64,000 nucleotides of DNA from Mucidula mucida (lineage: Eukaryota; Basidiomycota; Agaricomycetes; Agaricales; Physalacriaceae), in assembly GCA_015501055.1 (NCBI GenBank), contig JADNYV010000003.1, forward strand, positions 434,001 through 498,000. Direction: 5' to 3'. The notes beneath the pieces were generated by a model. That model was given only the letters and a program-made list of their open reading frames with translations. It searched no databases and was not told the DNA's origin. Shown here in pieces: positions 46,193-58,351 of this stretch; the first letter of the stretch is position 1, and each line of letters begins with the position of its first letter. The translations under genes were made by a program, and so were the position numbers.

Positions 46193-47216
46193 TGTGGTTG
46201 TAGTAGTGAATAGAAGGGGGTGGTGGAAAGAGAAAGAGAAGTATTTATTGCCGTAGGAATTCACGGGATTTTAGCAGGGGCTCATTTGTAGATCCGGGAT
46301 CCGGGGAAGCTCTTACCGGGTAGCCGAGTCCGATCAGTCATGCCGACACCCACCTCACATCAGTGTGCACCCATCATCGCTCGTGTTGCCGCCGACTCGG
46401 CTCGGAAACGGTCAGGTAAACTCTGCTCATCGACGCGTCGAATGTTACTCAGCTCGGCCCAACTTCAACGTTTCTGGTTTGAGGATTTAGGTCCCTGTCT
46501 TCGCCTAAAGACCTGCGATGTCCAGACGTGCGGGGCCCCGCAAGGATGTGCATCATTCACTAATTCCGAAATCGGCGACGCGACTTACACATCGTGATCA
46601 AACTCACAGTGCTGTCTTCTCGCTTAATCTCTACTGAACCGAAGACTTCAGACGTCTTATCGACCTCGGAAAGTCCTACACGTCGTACTCATTATTCCTT
46701 GGCTTTCCCCGAAGGGCCTACTGCGGTGAACGTCTGAGCGAGTTCGGCAAACCGACACTTGCATGTGTTTTTTGTGTCGAGGAGACGTTGACATGTTTGC
46801 GCGCCATATCGCGATTCCTCGTTTAGGTTCCACGGATCATACGCGACGCGTCGACCGGCATCAGTTGGTTTATAAAACACGGGAAACTTGTCGTACGTCG
46901 CAGAACTTGCAGCATTTTGGAACGAATGCGATGCTTCGTCCTTTCGACAGTATGGAGATATCCTCTTCATCGCGAGGCTGAAAGTGTTACTAATCTCGAA
47001 TACTATAGCTTGATATCGTTATACAGGCTGTACAAGGAGCATGAGATACCTGTACGCAATTATGGATTCTACTAATATGAAAACGTAGCGTGTAAAAAGA
47101 ATGCCTTGTCCGATGGTCCTTTGATGATATGTAAGAGAGTGGACAAGTCACTACGGTTATGACTGCTAAAAAGATCCAAAAAAACTGCCCAAGTCCAATG
47201 TCATAAGTCGTACGCA
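46193..47216. other. Unassigned 1.0-kb stretch
   Basis: Between the NMO start and the chitin synthase stop. No gene, repeat or RNA recognised; the reverse-strand frame 46692-46970 is not supported. Confidence 0.4.
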
Positions 47217-50200
47217 TTAAAAGTTCAGCAGTCTATCCACCATGGCGTTGATTGATACCTTCCTCGATGTGAGATCGACGCCAAAGCGCTCCTCCAACTG
47301 TCGCCGAAGATCCTTCTTGGTAACCAGATTGAGATCAGCTGTCCGCAAGATATCCTGAAGTGCTCGCTCCAATTCAGCGTCACTTGGCGACCCGGATATG
47401 TCGCCTTGCTCTGGACTTCGACTAGAGGGAATGGCGATGTCGAGATAGTTCGTCGCTGGTCGCGACGGTGCTGGTTGATACAGCATGTCCATCTGCGGTT
47501 GAGGCATGAACATTTGGGGTGTATTCCTGCCCGACTGATAACCTGGTGGAGGATACATCATGCCCCCAATTTGGCTAGGTGCAGGGGAATAGTTGCGCGC
47601 GGGCGCCATCGTAGGCTCGTAGTAGGTCTCTCGGCCATACAAGGAAGCAGTATGCGATTCAGCATAGCCTTCATTTTTGAACTTGTTAGGAGGAGCCCAG
47701 GACCCGATGCTGTGGTTCGACTCTTTGTCCCAAAGTTCGTTTTCCTACAAACAATCAATTTTGGTTACAACTACTGAGAGAACACGTACATAGTCATTCC
47801 ATGATTTCAGTGGTATCGCCCGTGGGTCGAACTTGCCCTCGTCCTAAAAACAATAGTCAGCGAATCGTCGTCGTTTCAAGGAATGAGCGACACGTACATG
47901 AACAATGATCTTCTTGCCAGATTCTCCCAAAACCAAACGTGTGGCACCCCAAGAGAAGTCGTCCATTTTCCAGAATGAGTAGAGGGGTAGAAGGAACGAA
48001 AAGACAGGAATGGCGAGAATGTAGAAAATCATCCAGCCAATCATGTCCCACTTCCGTCGAAAGATGAACACCAATGCCTGCAAACCATAGATAGCAGCAA
48101 TCATGATAAGCGATAGTTGGGGAATCGCTTTGTGCTCCGCGACGACGAGGTATATTAGGTAGGCGATCTGTAAGAAACATAAGCTCCAATGGCATAATCA
48201 GAGTCAGACTGATAGAACTTACATATGCGACCGTAACAGGTTGCGTGAGAGTGGAAAGGAGATCTATCATAACCACAAATCTCATGGAGAAACAACAGAA
48301 ACCGCAAAGTTGGTCCAGAAATACGAGTTCACCAAGATTATGCACGGTAGAGTTAATCCAACGCCGACGTTGGGATAACAAAACCTTCCAGTCGTCCGGT
48401 GCAACTGTGTAAGCATGCGCGTCTCTCACAAATTGCGTTTTAAAGAGCGGGAAGTGCTTGAGCAACAGTGTCGTCAGATAACGATCTTCTCCTAGATGCA
48501 AGAGATTCTTCATGTGTAGCGTATCGACGCGATTTTCTGAGTAGTCGTGAATCATCTGGTTTGAGATCAAGAGCGGCTTGTGAGTATCCGTGGTGCGAAT
48601 ACGATAGAGCGTGAAACATCCAGGAAGACAAGTGACTGAACCGAACAGACTCTCGAATGCCTTGGCCATGTGATGGGAAATGAAGTACTCATAGACCTAT
48701 GAAACGTGTTAGGAAGCCGTCATCCTATCGTACGTGACAAACATACCTGCATCATGGTAATCAAAGACTGTTTGGCGTTGGCTAACTCAGTTTCACCACA
48801 AACACCGAGGAGCTTCTTGTCATGAATCATACTATCCGCGTTCGTTGAGGTCAATGAGGCGCAAGAAAGTGGGAAAAACACATACGCAGATATAAGTCGG
48901 TTGCACGAGAACGGATCAACCGTAGTGTCAGCGTCAACCATGAACAGGTACTCGTAGAACGTAGGGTTGACACCAATGACATTCTTGATCTGGTGATACA
49001 TCTCCAACTCGAAAGGATTCATTGGTGAATTGAAGTGAACCTAAAACATGTTAGACTTCAGAAACTCTCGCTGATTGTAAGCCTACCTTGTTCAGGAATT
49101 GCATGAGCAACATTTGTGAATCACGTTTTCCTCGATTTCCTGGCCGTGACCTCTCCGTTGGCTTTCCAACCTTGACAAGAACAAGATAAGGAACGACGTG
49201 GCCGGCGCACTCGTAGAGACCCGAATAAACTTTGCCCATATTGTGCTGCTTTGCACCTTCACCTAGAGACAAGAAGCTCAAAGGTTCGGGATCCAAGTTA
49301 GGATCAGAACCCAAGATATCCAACACAATTCGAGGCGTAGGTCGATCGTTTCCGGAGCCGACAATCATACCGTCGCAAATGACCACGAGAAGCTTGCGCT
49401 TGTCGTCGTACTTCATCAGTGCAAGAGAGTCGATGGTTTTGCGCAAGGAAGCGTCACCCTCAGTATAGCAGGGAACTTGGCAAATAACAAATTTGTCGTG
49501 GTCCTCGGGTGCACGGGCAGCCGCAAAATTGAGAGCGGCGATGAACTTGAATCCGATGACGGAAACCATGATGATGGAGAGCACAAGTAATAGATACGTC
49601 GCGAACTGGCATTGGGCTGACTGCCGATTGTCGACTCTGCCAATGAGGAAGAGGTTACGCAGGCAAACCTTCTGGCGCTTAAGGATATCGCTATCGATGT
49701 TCAAGCTGTCGAGCTTCTTGGTTACATCGCCGCCAGCGTTGTACTTGAAGACGTCGAGAACACTGCTATGCATGAATTCCGTGCTTGTGTCGGAAGGAGC
49801 CTGGGTACCCGCGGGACTGCGAACTGCCGGGGGATATTTGATGTACGTCGACAGGTCATAAACCAAACCATTGTATATCCCTATGGAGCTTCCGGTGCTA
49901 GCCTTGTTACTGATTTCCTTTGGGGTGATCCCGAGAAAGCCAACGCGACTTGTGTAACGCATCTGTACCATGTTTTCGTAGTACCAGTCGGGGCGAGAGT
50001 CGTTGGTGAAAACACGGAAATCATGATACGCTGAGTTCGTATCGGTGTTGTTCGCGGAGTCCAAAGTTACATATGGGCTGACGTTGCCGTCAATTCCGTC
50101 ACATAGAGCGCTAACCTGTTATGATATGAGCGATAGAATACGAGCGCCGGAGGAAGTAACGTACTTGAACTGGAAAAATGTTGTCCGAGGAAGTGCCACC

Positions 50201-53200
50201 GTATGCTAGAATCGATTTACTGGGAACGACACTGACAACCCGCAAGTGTGTCGCGCTGATGACCGAGAGATCGAACACTTCGCCACGAATGGAGGTGTAC
50301 ACGGTATCCGAGTCCTTGTTGTAGGAAGCGAGTTCAGATTGGCTGTAGACGTGCTCCGTGGGACAAATCAAGTTTCCTAAGACAGCAATGACGAAAACAG
50401 CACATCCACACATGAACCAAATCAACATGTTCAAGGCGAGTTTTTCTCGCCAGGCTTGACGAACATCCATTCGCTTCATACGACCAACCCAGGTGAGACA
50501 GGGCGTAGGAACCCACCAGGTCAGCATCCAACAAAGAGCCACCCAACGACGACGAGCTGATGTCTCCTTGAGGATTTCCGTCGTCTCGCCTTCTTGAATT
50601 TCGCCAGCCAGGGCTTCCTTCTCAGCCATCGCCTTCTTGTCGTTGCCTTGGAACATGTTCCTAGATGGCGCATACGACTCCGAACCAAAGTTCGACACCG
50701 AATCGTCCCGTTGGCTAGTGAAACGACTTCTTCCATCCATGTCATCGCTTTGCACGGAGCGGTTTTCATCGAAATCGTCATCATAAGCATCGGCACGCTG
50801 AAAGGGAGATGCGTTGGCAACAAGAGGGAGGTTTTGATTTGAAGAATTGAAAGCATCACCATAGCCAGCCTGCCAGGGTGCCTCGGCTTCAAGTGCAGGA
50901 GATGGATACGGGCCATACGGATCGCCTTGAATGTTAAGACCCGCCTCAGCTTCGGCGTCCCGCATACGATTACGCTTCTGCTCTTCGACATCGTGTGACC
51001 GCAGGTGATCTTCAAATTTGTGAAAGGCAGACTGCGATAAGAAGACCTAACGCATCTTGGTGAGTAGATAATAGCGATGAATTATCAAAGGATGTTACCT
51101 TGTGAGCACCCAAAACTGCGTCTGCTTCCCCAAGGCCGAAAGCCATTGCTGCACTTTCAACTCTGTCGTTGGGTTCGCCAGCCTCCACATGACCGGCGTC
51201 TAACGCGTCCTTGTATCTCTCGCAGAACTCATCGGGCGTCATACCCACCTCGAAAACATTGACACTTCTTTTGGCTATCTCTGTCAGGCCAATGCTCTTG
51301 ACCTGGCCTTTGACACTGCGTCCCTCCAATTGATTCGGGAGCTGCGAGTCGTTAGGATTCACACAGAACACGAACCAGGATTGTGTATCGTCGAGAGTTT
51401 CAAAAAGCGTATCCAGAGCGGAACGGAACTCTCCAGCAACACAGGGACTACCAGTAGAAGACGCTGAATGTATGTTGTCCTCTTCCTCTGGGATCGCCTC
51501 TGCCATGTCACCATGCGACTCCCTGACTGTCGCCATTCTGCGAATGGTGCCTTTCCGCCTGGTAGACGGGGCACGCATTGGTTTCACGACCTGCTGTGCC
51601 GACACGATGGTATCTTCATTGCGCGGATGAGCTTGTGTGGCGATGGCTTTAGAGGTGAAAAGGCCCTTCACGAAGGGATTGATGGAACCCGATCCTTCCA
51701 GGCCGTCGGCAGCACCACGCAGCAGCGATACGAAGTCGGGATTGACGGCATCCAGATTGCGTTCCAAAAATCCTTCAGCGGAATAGGTGACGGGACCATT
51801 GTAGTGATTGACTGTGAATGTAGGGAAGCCAGAGCGATCGATGGCCCCAGCTTTGAACGACGAGTGGTTACCCCAGCGTTTCTGGAACGCCTCCACCATA
51901 GTGTGATCAGTCTTCTTGGGTGCCCGTCGCGCCTGATCATCCATAATGTGGACAAGGCCACCAGGGCGATTCTGCAGCACGCGAATGCATTCGGCGTTGT
52001 CAAAGTAAGGGACCTGAGGAACAAAACGTGAAATGCCTTCGACCTGATACTCTTCAACGTGAGTCTCAAACATCTGCTTCTGTACCCAGTTGTGGAGACG
52101 CTCGTTCGCAAAATTTATGCAGAACTGGTCGAGGGAATTGGAGCGACTGGTCATGTTCTGGGGACCGGGAAGGTCGAATAGCCCAATGAAGGTGTTGTAA
52201 TCTTCTTTGCACAGTCGCTGGTTGATATGCTCATTCAACCACGCGAAGAGGAGGGAGTAGAGCGTCTTGGCAAGGTCGTCTCTGTTATCCGACGCGCCAT
52301 CTGGATCAAGAAACACAGTACAAAGCTCCTTTTTGACAAGCTTCGTCCGATAAGATAGAGCCGACTCAAGGTCAGAAGGCTGTACACCGAGGAAATCAGC
52401 AACAATTGCGAGGACATCGAGATTCCGAACAACGGCAGCATCTTCGTTGCGATGACGGTCGATGGTGAACTCGAGATTGCCGAGATGAAGGATGGCAGCA
52501 ACGAGTTGACAAGTCTGTGCAACGTGCCGTTTGGAGAAGCCAATCGTTTTCAACGCAACTTTGAGTTGGTCAAACGAACAGCATCGTTATCCTTGGCTCC
52601 ACCTGCAGGGCGTGCGGGGACTGTTCGCTGACCTAGATAGCGATAGGTGTTCTTGTCGAGGAGATGGAGATGCTGACTCTCTTCAGCGGATGCGCCGGCG
52701 ACGAGGTAGTAGAATATGTGGAAATTGCGCTCTCCTGATGGGACGGCCGAGACACGATTACGCTCGAGGTAATAATCAAGTGTCTTGACGCCGCATATGC
52801 GCCCGCGGTCGCTGAACTGGAGTTCAGTGTATTTCCCGAAGCGCGAAGCATTGGGATTAAAGAGCGTCCGAGCGTTTCCAAACGACTCGAGAACAAACTC
52901 GGAGGCCGGCACCTGTGTTCCTAGTTTGGAACCCTTTTTGCCTGGATTACTGACACTGAGCTCGAGGATGCTCTTGATAGCGAGGCGCCTGTTTTCTGAC
53001 TTTCCGCTTGCTGTTTCGCCACTGACGTAAGTGGATCAGACGGTGTTAATAGTGAAAAGACCGGAATACGAACCTGTATACGATACACTGGTCTTGGTTT
53101 GTCCTGCGCATGTGGTAGTAGGCGTTGTTCGCGAGCTGAAAGATGTGGGGCGGCTGGATTGTTTTGTTGTCCGAGGTGTCTCTGTATTCGGCGGCATACT

Positions 53201-53405
53201 TGTGCATGACAGAGTCGGAATTGGAAGGAATATACTTGTGGGGGTTGAGAGCGACGAGCCCAGACGTGCCGACGCCAGTGTAGACATTGTCTGTCATGAA
53301 GCGCTCTCTGAGGCAGGCGACAATAATGTCATCGGAGATGGGCGACAGCTTGGCGAGGTCTGTGACAGCCTCGAGCCGCTGGTGGATGGTTGACTGGCGA
53401 TTCAT
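47217..53405 (-). CDS. Chitin synthase with myosin motor domain (class V/VII)
   Basis: Polymerises UDP-GlcNAc into chitin and carries its own motor domain. Order: myosin head (P-loop [41 protein letters not shown]), cytochrome b5-like segments ([39 protein letters not shown]), membrane helices ([20 protein letters not shown]), the glycosyltransferase core ([92 protein letters not shown]), C-terminal helices and a DEK_C domain ([20 protein letters not shown]). The catalytic EDRYLT and QRRRW motifs are intact. Near 52572-52574 one base is missing: AVR is followed out of frame by [13 protein letters not shown]. About 1900 residues, normal for the class. It determines hyphal wall growth. Confidence 0.95.
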
Positions 53406-53783
53406 TGTGTCGTAAGGAGCGACGAGCAGCGGTGTAGAGTGCTGCTACCTCGCACGCAGCTGTGCTCAGCCAAGATGCGGGAGGAAATGCAGGACGTCGG
53501 CTGCGAGAAGAGAGAAGGAGAAAAGGATGAGCAGAGAGGCTACGGTTCCTAAGGTCGATGACGGCCAACCACGTGCTTGTGGCTTCGTTGTTACGGGCTC
53601 TCACTGCGAATTACTTAGTTAGCGCAGGATACACACATATCTGCAAGTAAACAGTTTTATTCTATGCAATACATTCTACTTGAAAGCTGAGCGACAGTGA
53701 ACATGCGGCCGATTGGACGGCTCGGCCAAGGGTCGTGGCCCCTACAGCAAGCCACTTTCATGCCCGTATAACGTCCGCCGTTC
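53406..53783. promoter_or_regulatory. Divergent region chitin synthase / PSD
   Basis: About 380 bases between opposite start codons. It should hold both promoters; I see no clear TATA box or protein-binding motif. Confidence 0.4.
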
Positions 53784-55429
53784 ATGCTCTTTTCCAGGAA
53801 AGCAATCCTCACAAAGGGCAGGCGCCCGTTGCGCGCCGCCTCGAGGGTCCTCAATGCCTCTTCGGCCTCGGCGTCGTCCACCATTGCCAAGTATTGGGTA
53901 CACAGTACCAACAGAACATCTGCCCTATTCAAGTCCGTCAAGAACCAGGGCTTGCGTCGTGCATACTCTACCAGTACCGACAGCGAGTCCTCTGCTGCTG
54001 CCCTGCCACTCTACAGTTCGTTCCATCGTTTCCTTCATGATAGCCGTCTCATCGTGTTCCAGAGAAGCTCATCAATGCCTGGACCCAGACCCCTACCAAA
54101 TGGTACCCATTGCCATTAGCCGTAGGAGCACTACTTCTCGTCGCCATCCAGTACCGCAAAAAGTCTGCACGCTCAAAGGAGGTCCAGGTCGATGAACACG
54201 GTGTCGAGGTCATCAAACTCAGAGGCCCGTGGCATGTCAGTTGCCCGTTCATTCGCATCCCCGACGCGTTGCTAATTCCCCTCCAGGTTCATGTCATTGG
54301 TGCACTACCACTACGCAACATGTCCCGTCTATGGGGCTACATGAACTCGTTAGAACTCCCCGTCTGGTTCCGTCCTATTGGCCTTCACATCTACTCTGGA
54401 ATATTTGGCTGCAATCTAGATGAAATAGAGCCCGCAGATCTCAAGGCGTACGCGTCGCTTGGTGACTTCTTCTACCGCAAGCTCAAAGACGGCGCACGGC
54501 CCGTCGATCCTGCCATCCTCGTCAGCCCCGCCGACGGCAAGATCCTCCATTTTGGTACTATTCATGCCGACGACCTTCGTATCGAACAAGTCAAGGGCGT
54601 GACGTACTCCCTGGATGCGCTACTAGGTGTTGAGCGTCCTGGTTCTCCTTCCCCCTCTGTAGCGGTCGTTCATCACCATAGTATGCCCGAAGTCGATGAG
54701 CACGAGTTTGCAAACGTAAACGGTATCGAGTACACCCTTGATCAGCTCATAGGCACTGCGTCTACACCAACCTCAGAACACGAACCTCATAAATTTGGAG
54801 AGCAGGTCGACGCATCTGTCGATACCACGGAAGCCAAGGACGCAGTCGCTGTCGCAATGGAGTTGGGTGTGAAGCCTACCCTCCAGCGTACACCAACCAT
54901 GTCCCCACGTCCAGGGAACTCTCTTTACTTTTCCGTCATCTATCTTGCACCTGGAGACTATCACCGCTTCCATTCCCCAACAGCTTGGGTTGTCGAGAAA
55001 CGGAGACATTTTGTTGGTGAACTTTTCTCAGTCTCTCCATGGATGGCGCGACGGCTCCCAAATCTCTTCGTTCTGAATGAGCGTGTTGCGCTGCTAGGAC
55101 GATGGAAACACGGGTTCTTTGGCATGGTACCTGTTGGCGCCACGAACGTTGGGAGCATAAAGGTTAACTTTGACTCGGAGTTGAGGACAAACGTTAGAGG
55201 GAGAAAACCGCCTCCCGGTACCTATACCGAGGCGGTCTATTCTACTGCATCCAAAATGCTCAACGGACAACCTCTCGTGGCGGCCCAAGAGATGGGTGGT
55301 TTTCGTCTCGGAAGCACCGTAGTCCTCATCTTCGAAGCTCCAGAAGACTTTGAATTTGCGGTGGAAGCGGGACAGAAGGTGAAGGTTGGGCAGAAGCTTG
55401 GAGATATAGTAAAGGCTAAGACGGACTAG
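53784..55429 (+). CDS. PSD1: Phosphatidylserine decarboxylase, mitochondrial
   Basis: Makes phosphatidylethanolamine from phosphatidylserine at the inner mitochondrial membrane. N-terminal presequence MLFSRKAILTKGRRPLRAAS, a Ser/Thr-rich stretch, membrane helix WYPLPLAVGALLLVAIQYRK, then GALPLRNMSRLWGYMNSLEL, FRPIGLHIYSGIFGCNLDEI, YASLGDFFYRKLKDGARPVD, ILVSPADGKILHFGTIHADD, YFSVIYLAPGDYHRFHSPTA, FGMVPVGATNVGSIKVNFDS. The self-cleavage site is the LGST in EMGGFRLGSTVVLIFEAP, generating the pyruvoyl-bearing alpha chain. Introns at about 54015-54062 and 54235-54286 restore the frame exactly. An acidic insert near residues 170-230 (HHHSMPEVDEHEFANVNGIE) is not in yeast Psd1. Length about 515 residues. 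Confidence 0.94.
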
Positions 55430-55895
55430 GCATAGTCAGAATGCCGAAACAACTTCTGTTTTTTTTCTTACTTTCTACAATAGACCCTATGTTGGCCTTG
55501 ATCAGACTATTACTGGAGTCGAGTTTGATTATGCCTGCCGCCCTCGAGCGAAGGAGATTCACTCTATTTTGGGACAGCTCTTTGGTCCGTGTCCGCCTTC
55601 TTGCGATGGTTCCTCCTCATACTTGAGCATCACCGATTTTATTACGAGGAAACATAGATCGTCCAGCGTAGCGGTTTCACTGAACGTTGACGTGTATCCT
55701 CAAGCGACCGTCGGTCCTCACGCGGTCGTGAGAATACAATCCCGCTATCTTGTCTTCGTATGAACTGTGTACGTATCAAAGGGCTATGCTTCGATTCCTA
55801 TCGATGCCTCCATTTCTGAACTTTACTTGGCGTCATCGCCGTTCTATCCTTGCTCATAATACCGAGCTCTCACGCCCCCAATCTACACGCTGCCC
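55430..55895. other. Gap between PSD1 and VTC1
   Basis: About 465 bases with short open frames only; no gene supported. It should contain the PSD1 3' UTR and the VTC1 promoter. Confidence 0.4.
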
Positions 55896-56410
55896 ATGAC
55901 GACCCAACCCAAGCACATCGCTCTCCCAGTTCGCGTCGAACCGAAAGTCAGCTTCGCGAATGAACGTACCTTCCTATCCTGGCTGCACTTCACAGTGATT
56001 CTCGGCAGCCTGGCCATCGGACTGTTGAACTTTGGCAATAAGGTGCGTACTTACAACTCTCGATCTTCTACATGGCGCTCAGGTGCCTACCATTGGCAGG
56101 TTGGCTTGATTAGCGCTGCCATGTTCTCATTCGTAGGCAGGTCTGAACGGTGACCTTTGTGCCTTGGAATCGCTGACACGACAAGTGCAGTGATGGCTGT
56201 TATGATCTATGCGCTGTACACGTACCTCTGCCGCGCCACTTCTATCAAGTATGGTTCGCGCGATCCATACGATGATCGCCTCGGTCCAGTGAGCCAGATT
56301 CTGTGTAACCAGAGCTAACGAGTTAATGGATCTCTTGTTCTTAGACCTTGATATGCATTGCTTTGATCAGTGCGTTTTCTTTCATCTTTCGAATCCAATC
56401 TAATGATTAA
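55896..56410 (+). CDS. VTC1: Vacuolar transporter chaperone 1
   Basis: Small membrane subunit of the VTC complex that makes polyphosphate at the vacuole. Reading: [97 protein letters not shown]. The [13 protein letters not shown] word and the three helices are the DUF202/VTC1 signature. Introns at about 56043-56109, 56141-56190 and 56292-56345; the second appears to use a GC donor (GCAGGT), otherwise the frame does not close. Length about 115 residues, normal. The stop is TAA 56408-56410. Confidence 0.92.
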
Positions 56411-56673
56411 ATATAAGTCGCCATCGTTGTTAACTTTGTACTACGATTCATGGAGTCTTAACGTTGGGATATGACAATATGTATACGTGAATAGATTTGC
56501 CATATGAACTAGCCTCTACATTTATGAATGCTACGCATTTCACGGGGACGTTCTCATAACTATCCGAGTGCAAAGGACTCTCGTCAAGCCTCAAGGTCCA
56601 TAAGCTGTTCATGATAGTCCTAATTTCTGTAGATAGCATTGACTAATTGAGTTACATAGCGAAGTCCTTATAA

Positions 56674-58165
56674 TTAACCTCTTGCCTTCGCGAGCGCTGC
56701 AGGTCCATCCTTACTTTCACTAAAACTGTAGAATGGAAAATCCAACAATATTGTCTGCTTCAGCCATCTAGGGAGCACGGCATAAAGGGAAGGAGGCATG
56801 GGGACCAAAATCGAGGTTCTGTTCCTGTAAACCATGTAATTCGTCCATGCATGAGGGCTTTGAGACTCCGGTTCGAAAGTCTTCACGTAGTAACGCTCCG
56901 CCTGAGGTTTTTCTGCAGTAGGGACGCCTGACGCGAACATCAACAGCCTGAATATGTTAGCAATGTAATGATATACGAAGGGACGCACTTACAAAACGGT
57001 AAATATTGGTGAAACGATGGAGCCATACAGCGCAGCGTGCACCGAAGTAGGCAAAGTTCCATTCGTAGCCGGGGATAGAGAGATCATAAACACGCCCCAC
57101 CAGCATAGCATTCTAGTTGAAGGTCAAGATTGGCGGCATTGGCTCGGAAATGCACTTACTCTCCAAAGTAAGGCGGGTGGCGAGAGTATTTCCATAGACC
57201 CGTCTGAGGATGTATGAGCGAACGACAGAACAATGGCTTACATATTGCTCACCATCATAGGCGAGTCCTTGGGTGAACTCTTGTTCTGCTTGAAGCGAAA
57301 CTACCTCAAGGCTTAAAACCTGCCTCGAGAAAATGAATGCCGACGAATACCTTTTGAATATCGGCCACCGTTTCGATCAAAAATCCTATCGACCATAACA
57401 CGATCCCGCCAATGTCGCGAGATGTACCAAAGGCGGGATTAGAACCTCTATGAGACGTGTCCGACACTGCAGGTGAATTCAAGATGGTTACTGGCAATGA
57501 CACTGTCCAGACCTAAAGAAGATTGAGCAACATCTACTATGGAGATTGTGTTTATATTCATACCCAGACAATCTGTCCTGAAGGAACATCTAAGATCAGG
57601 TTCTCTGCAGATATGGCGGCGACTGTAGAACTGACCTATCCAGAAGCCTACACACAAACTAAGTATAGTCAACCGATCATGAAGGGAGACGATATACCTA
57701 GGAACTTGAGGAAGTGGGAACGTATCTCATCGAAGCGGCTATCGCTTCCCGTTTTGAGCACACGATAGAGAAGGAAAGCTAGAGCGCAGTAACTGGGTAA
57801 ACATCCGAAATGACTTGAGATGAACGCACCAGCTATGCGGACGGCCCAAACCATTACAAAGATAGAAACCACTATATTTCTAGTGTGATATTCATTGCCC
57901 ATGAGCAGCGTGAAGAGCGCTGTGTGCGAGTGAGTTAACAAATAAGTAGGAAATGGCGAGCAGTTGCACCAAGGATGAAGAAATTGGAACCTGCGGAAGA
58001 CTTAGAGAGCATATATGGCTTCACCTACGACTCACCTCCAGTGAAATCTGTGATCTTATCAAACTTGAACGTGAAGGCTATAGCGAAGCCCGATAGTTGA
58101 TAGGCAATTGTAACAAGGGCCGTAATGGCCAAGTAGTACGGGTCAAGAACATGTACAGGAGACAT
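56674..58165 (-). CDS. DUF1295 (steroid 5-alpha-reductase-like) membrane protein
   Basis: Polytopic membrane protein: [135 protein letters not shown] and a C-terminal segment NRTSILVPMPPSLYAVLPRW. The G-W-x-x-S-R-H-P-N/P-Y-F-G-E pattern, with conserved cofactor-binding His, is the core of DUF1295 and isoprenylcysteine methyltransferase/5-alpha-reductase folds. The family is predicted to be an NADPH-dependent reductase in the ER or a related lipid enzyme; the substrate is unknown. About seven introns, approximate. Start ATG 58165 is the first supported Met. Frame looks intact. Confidence 0.85.
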
Positions 58166-58351
58166 AGATGATGGTGGTTGTGAGGAAAGAGCAAACGGTT
58201 CCAGCCGCCCCCACAACTGACTTGATGTCGACGTCGATGTTGTGCCTTCATCGAAGTGAAGGATGACGATCGGCCACTCGGGCTTCTCGGGCCGAAGGTA
58301 TACGCCTATGGATCACATGATCATATTGGGAACTCTTTGAATTTTTCCCCC

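Noticed and set aside
41000..46200. A full secondary-metabolism gene cluster
   Set aside because: Only a SnoaL-like protein, a reductase and a nitronate monooxygenase are present, with no backbone enzyme; it looks like a small accessory patch, not a biosynthetic cluster.
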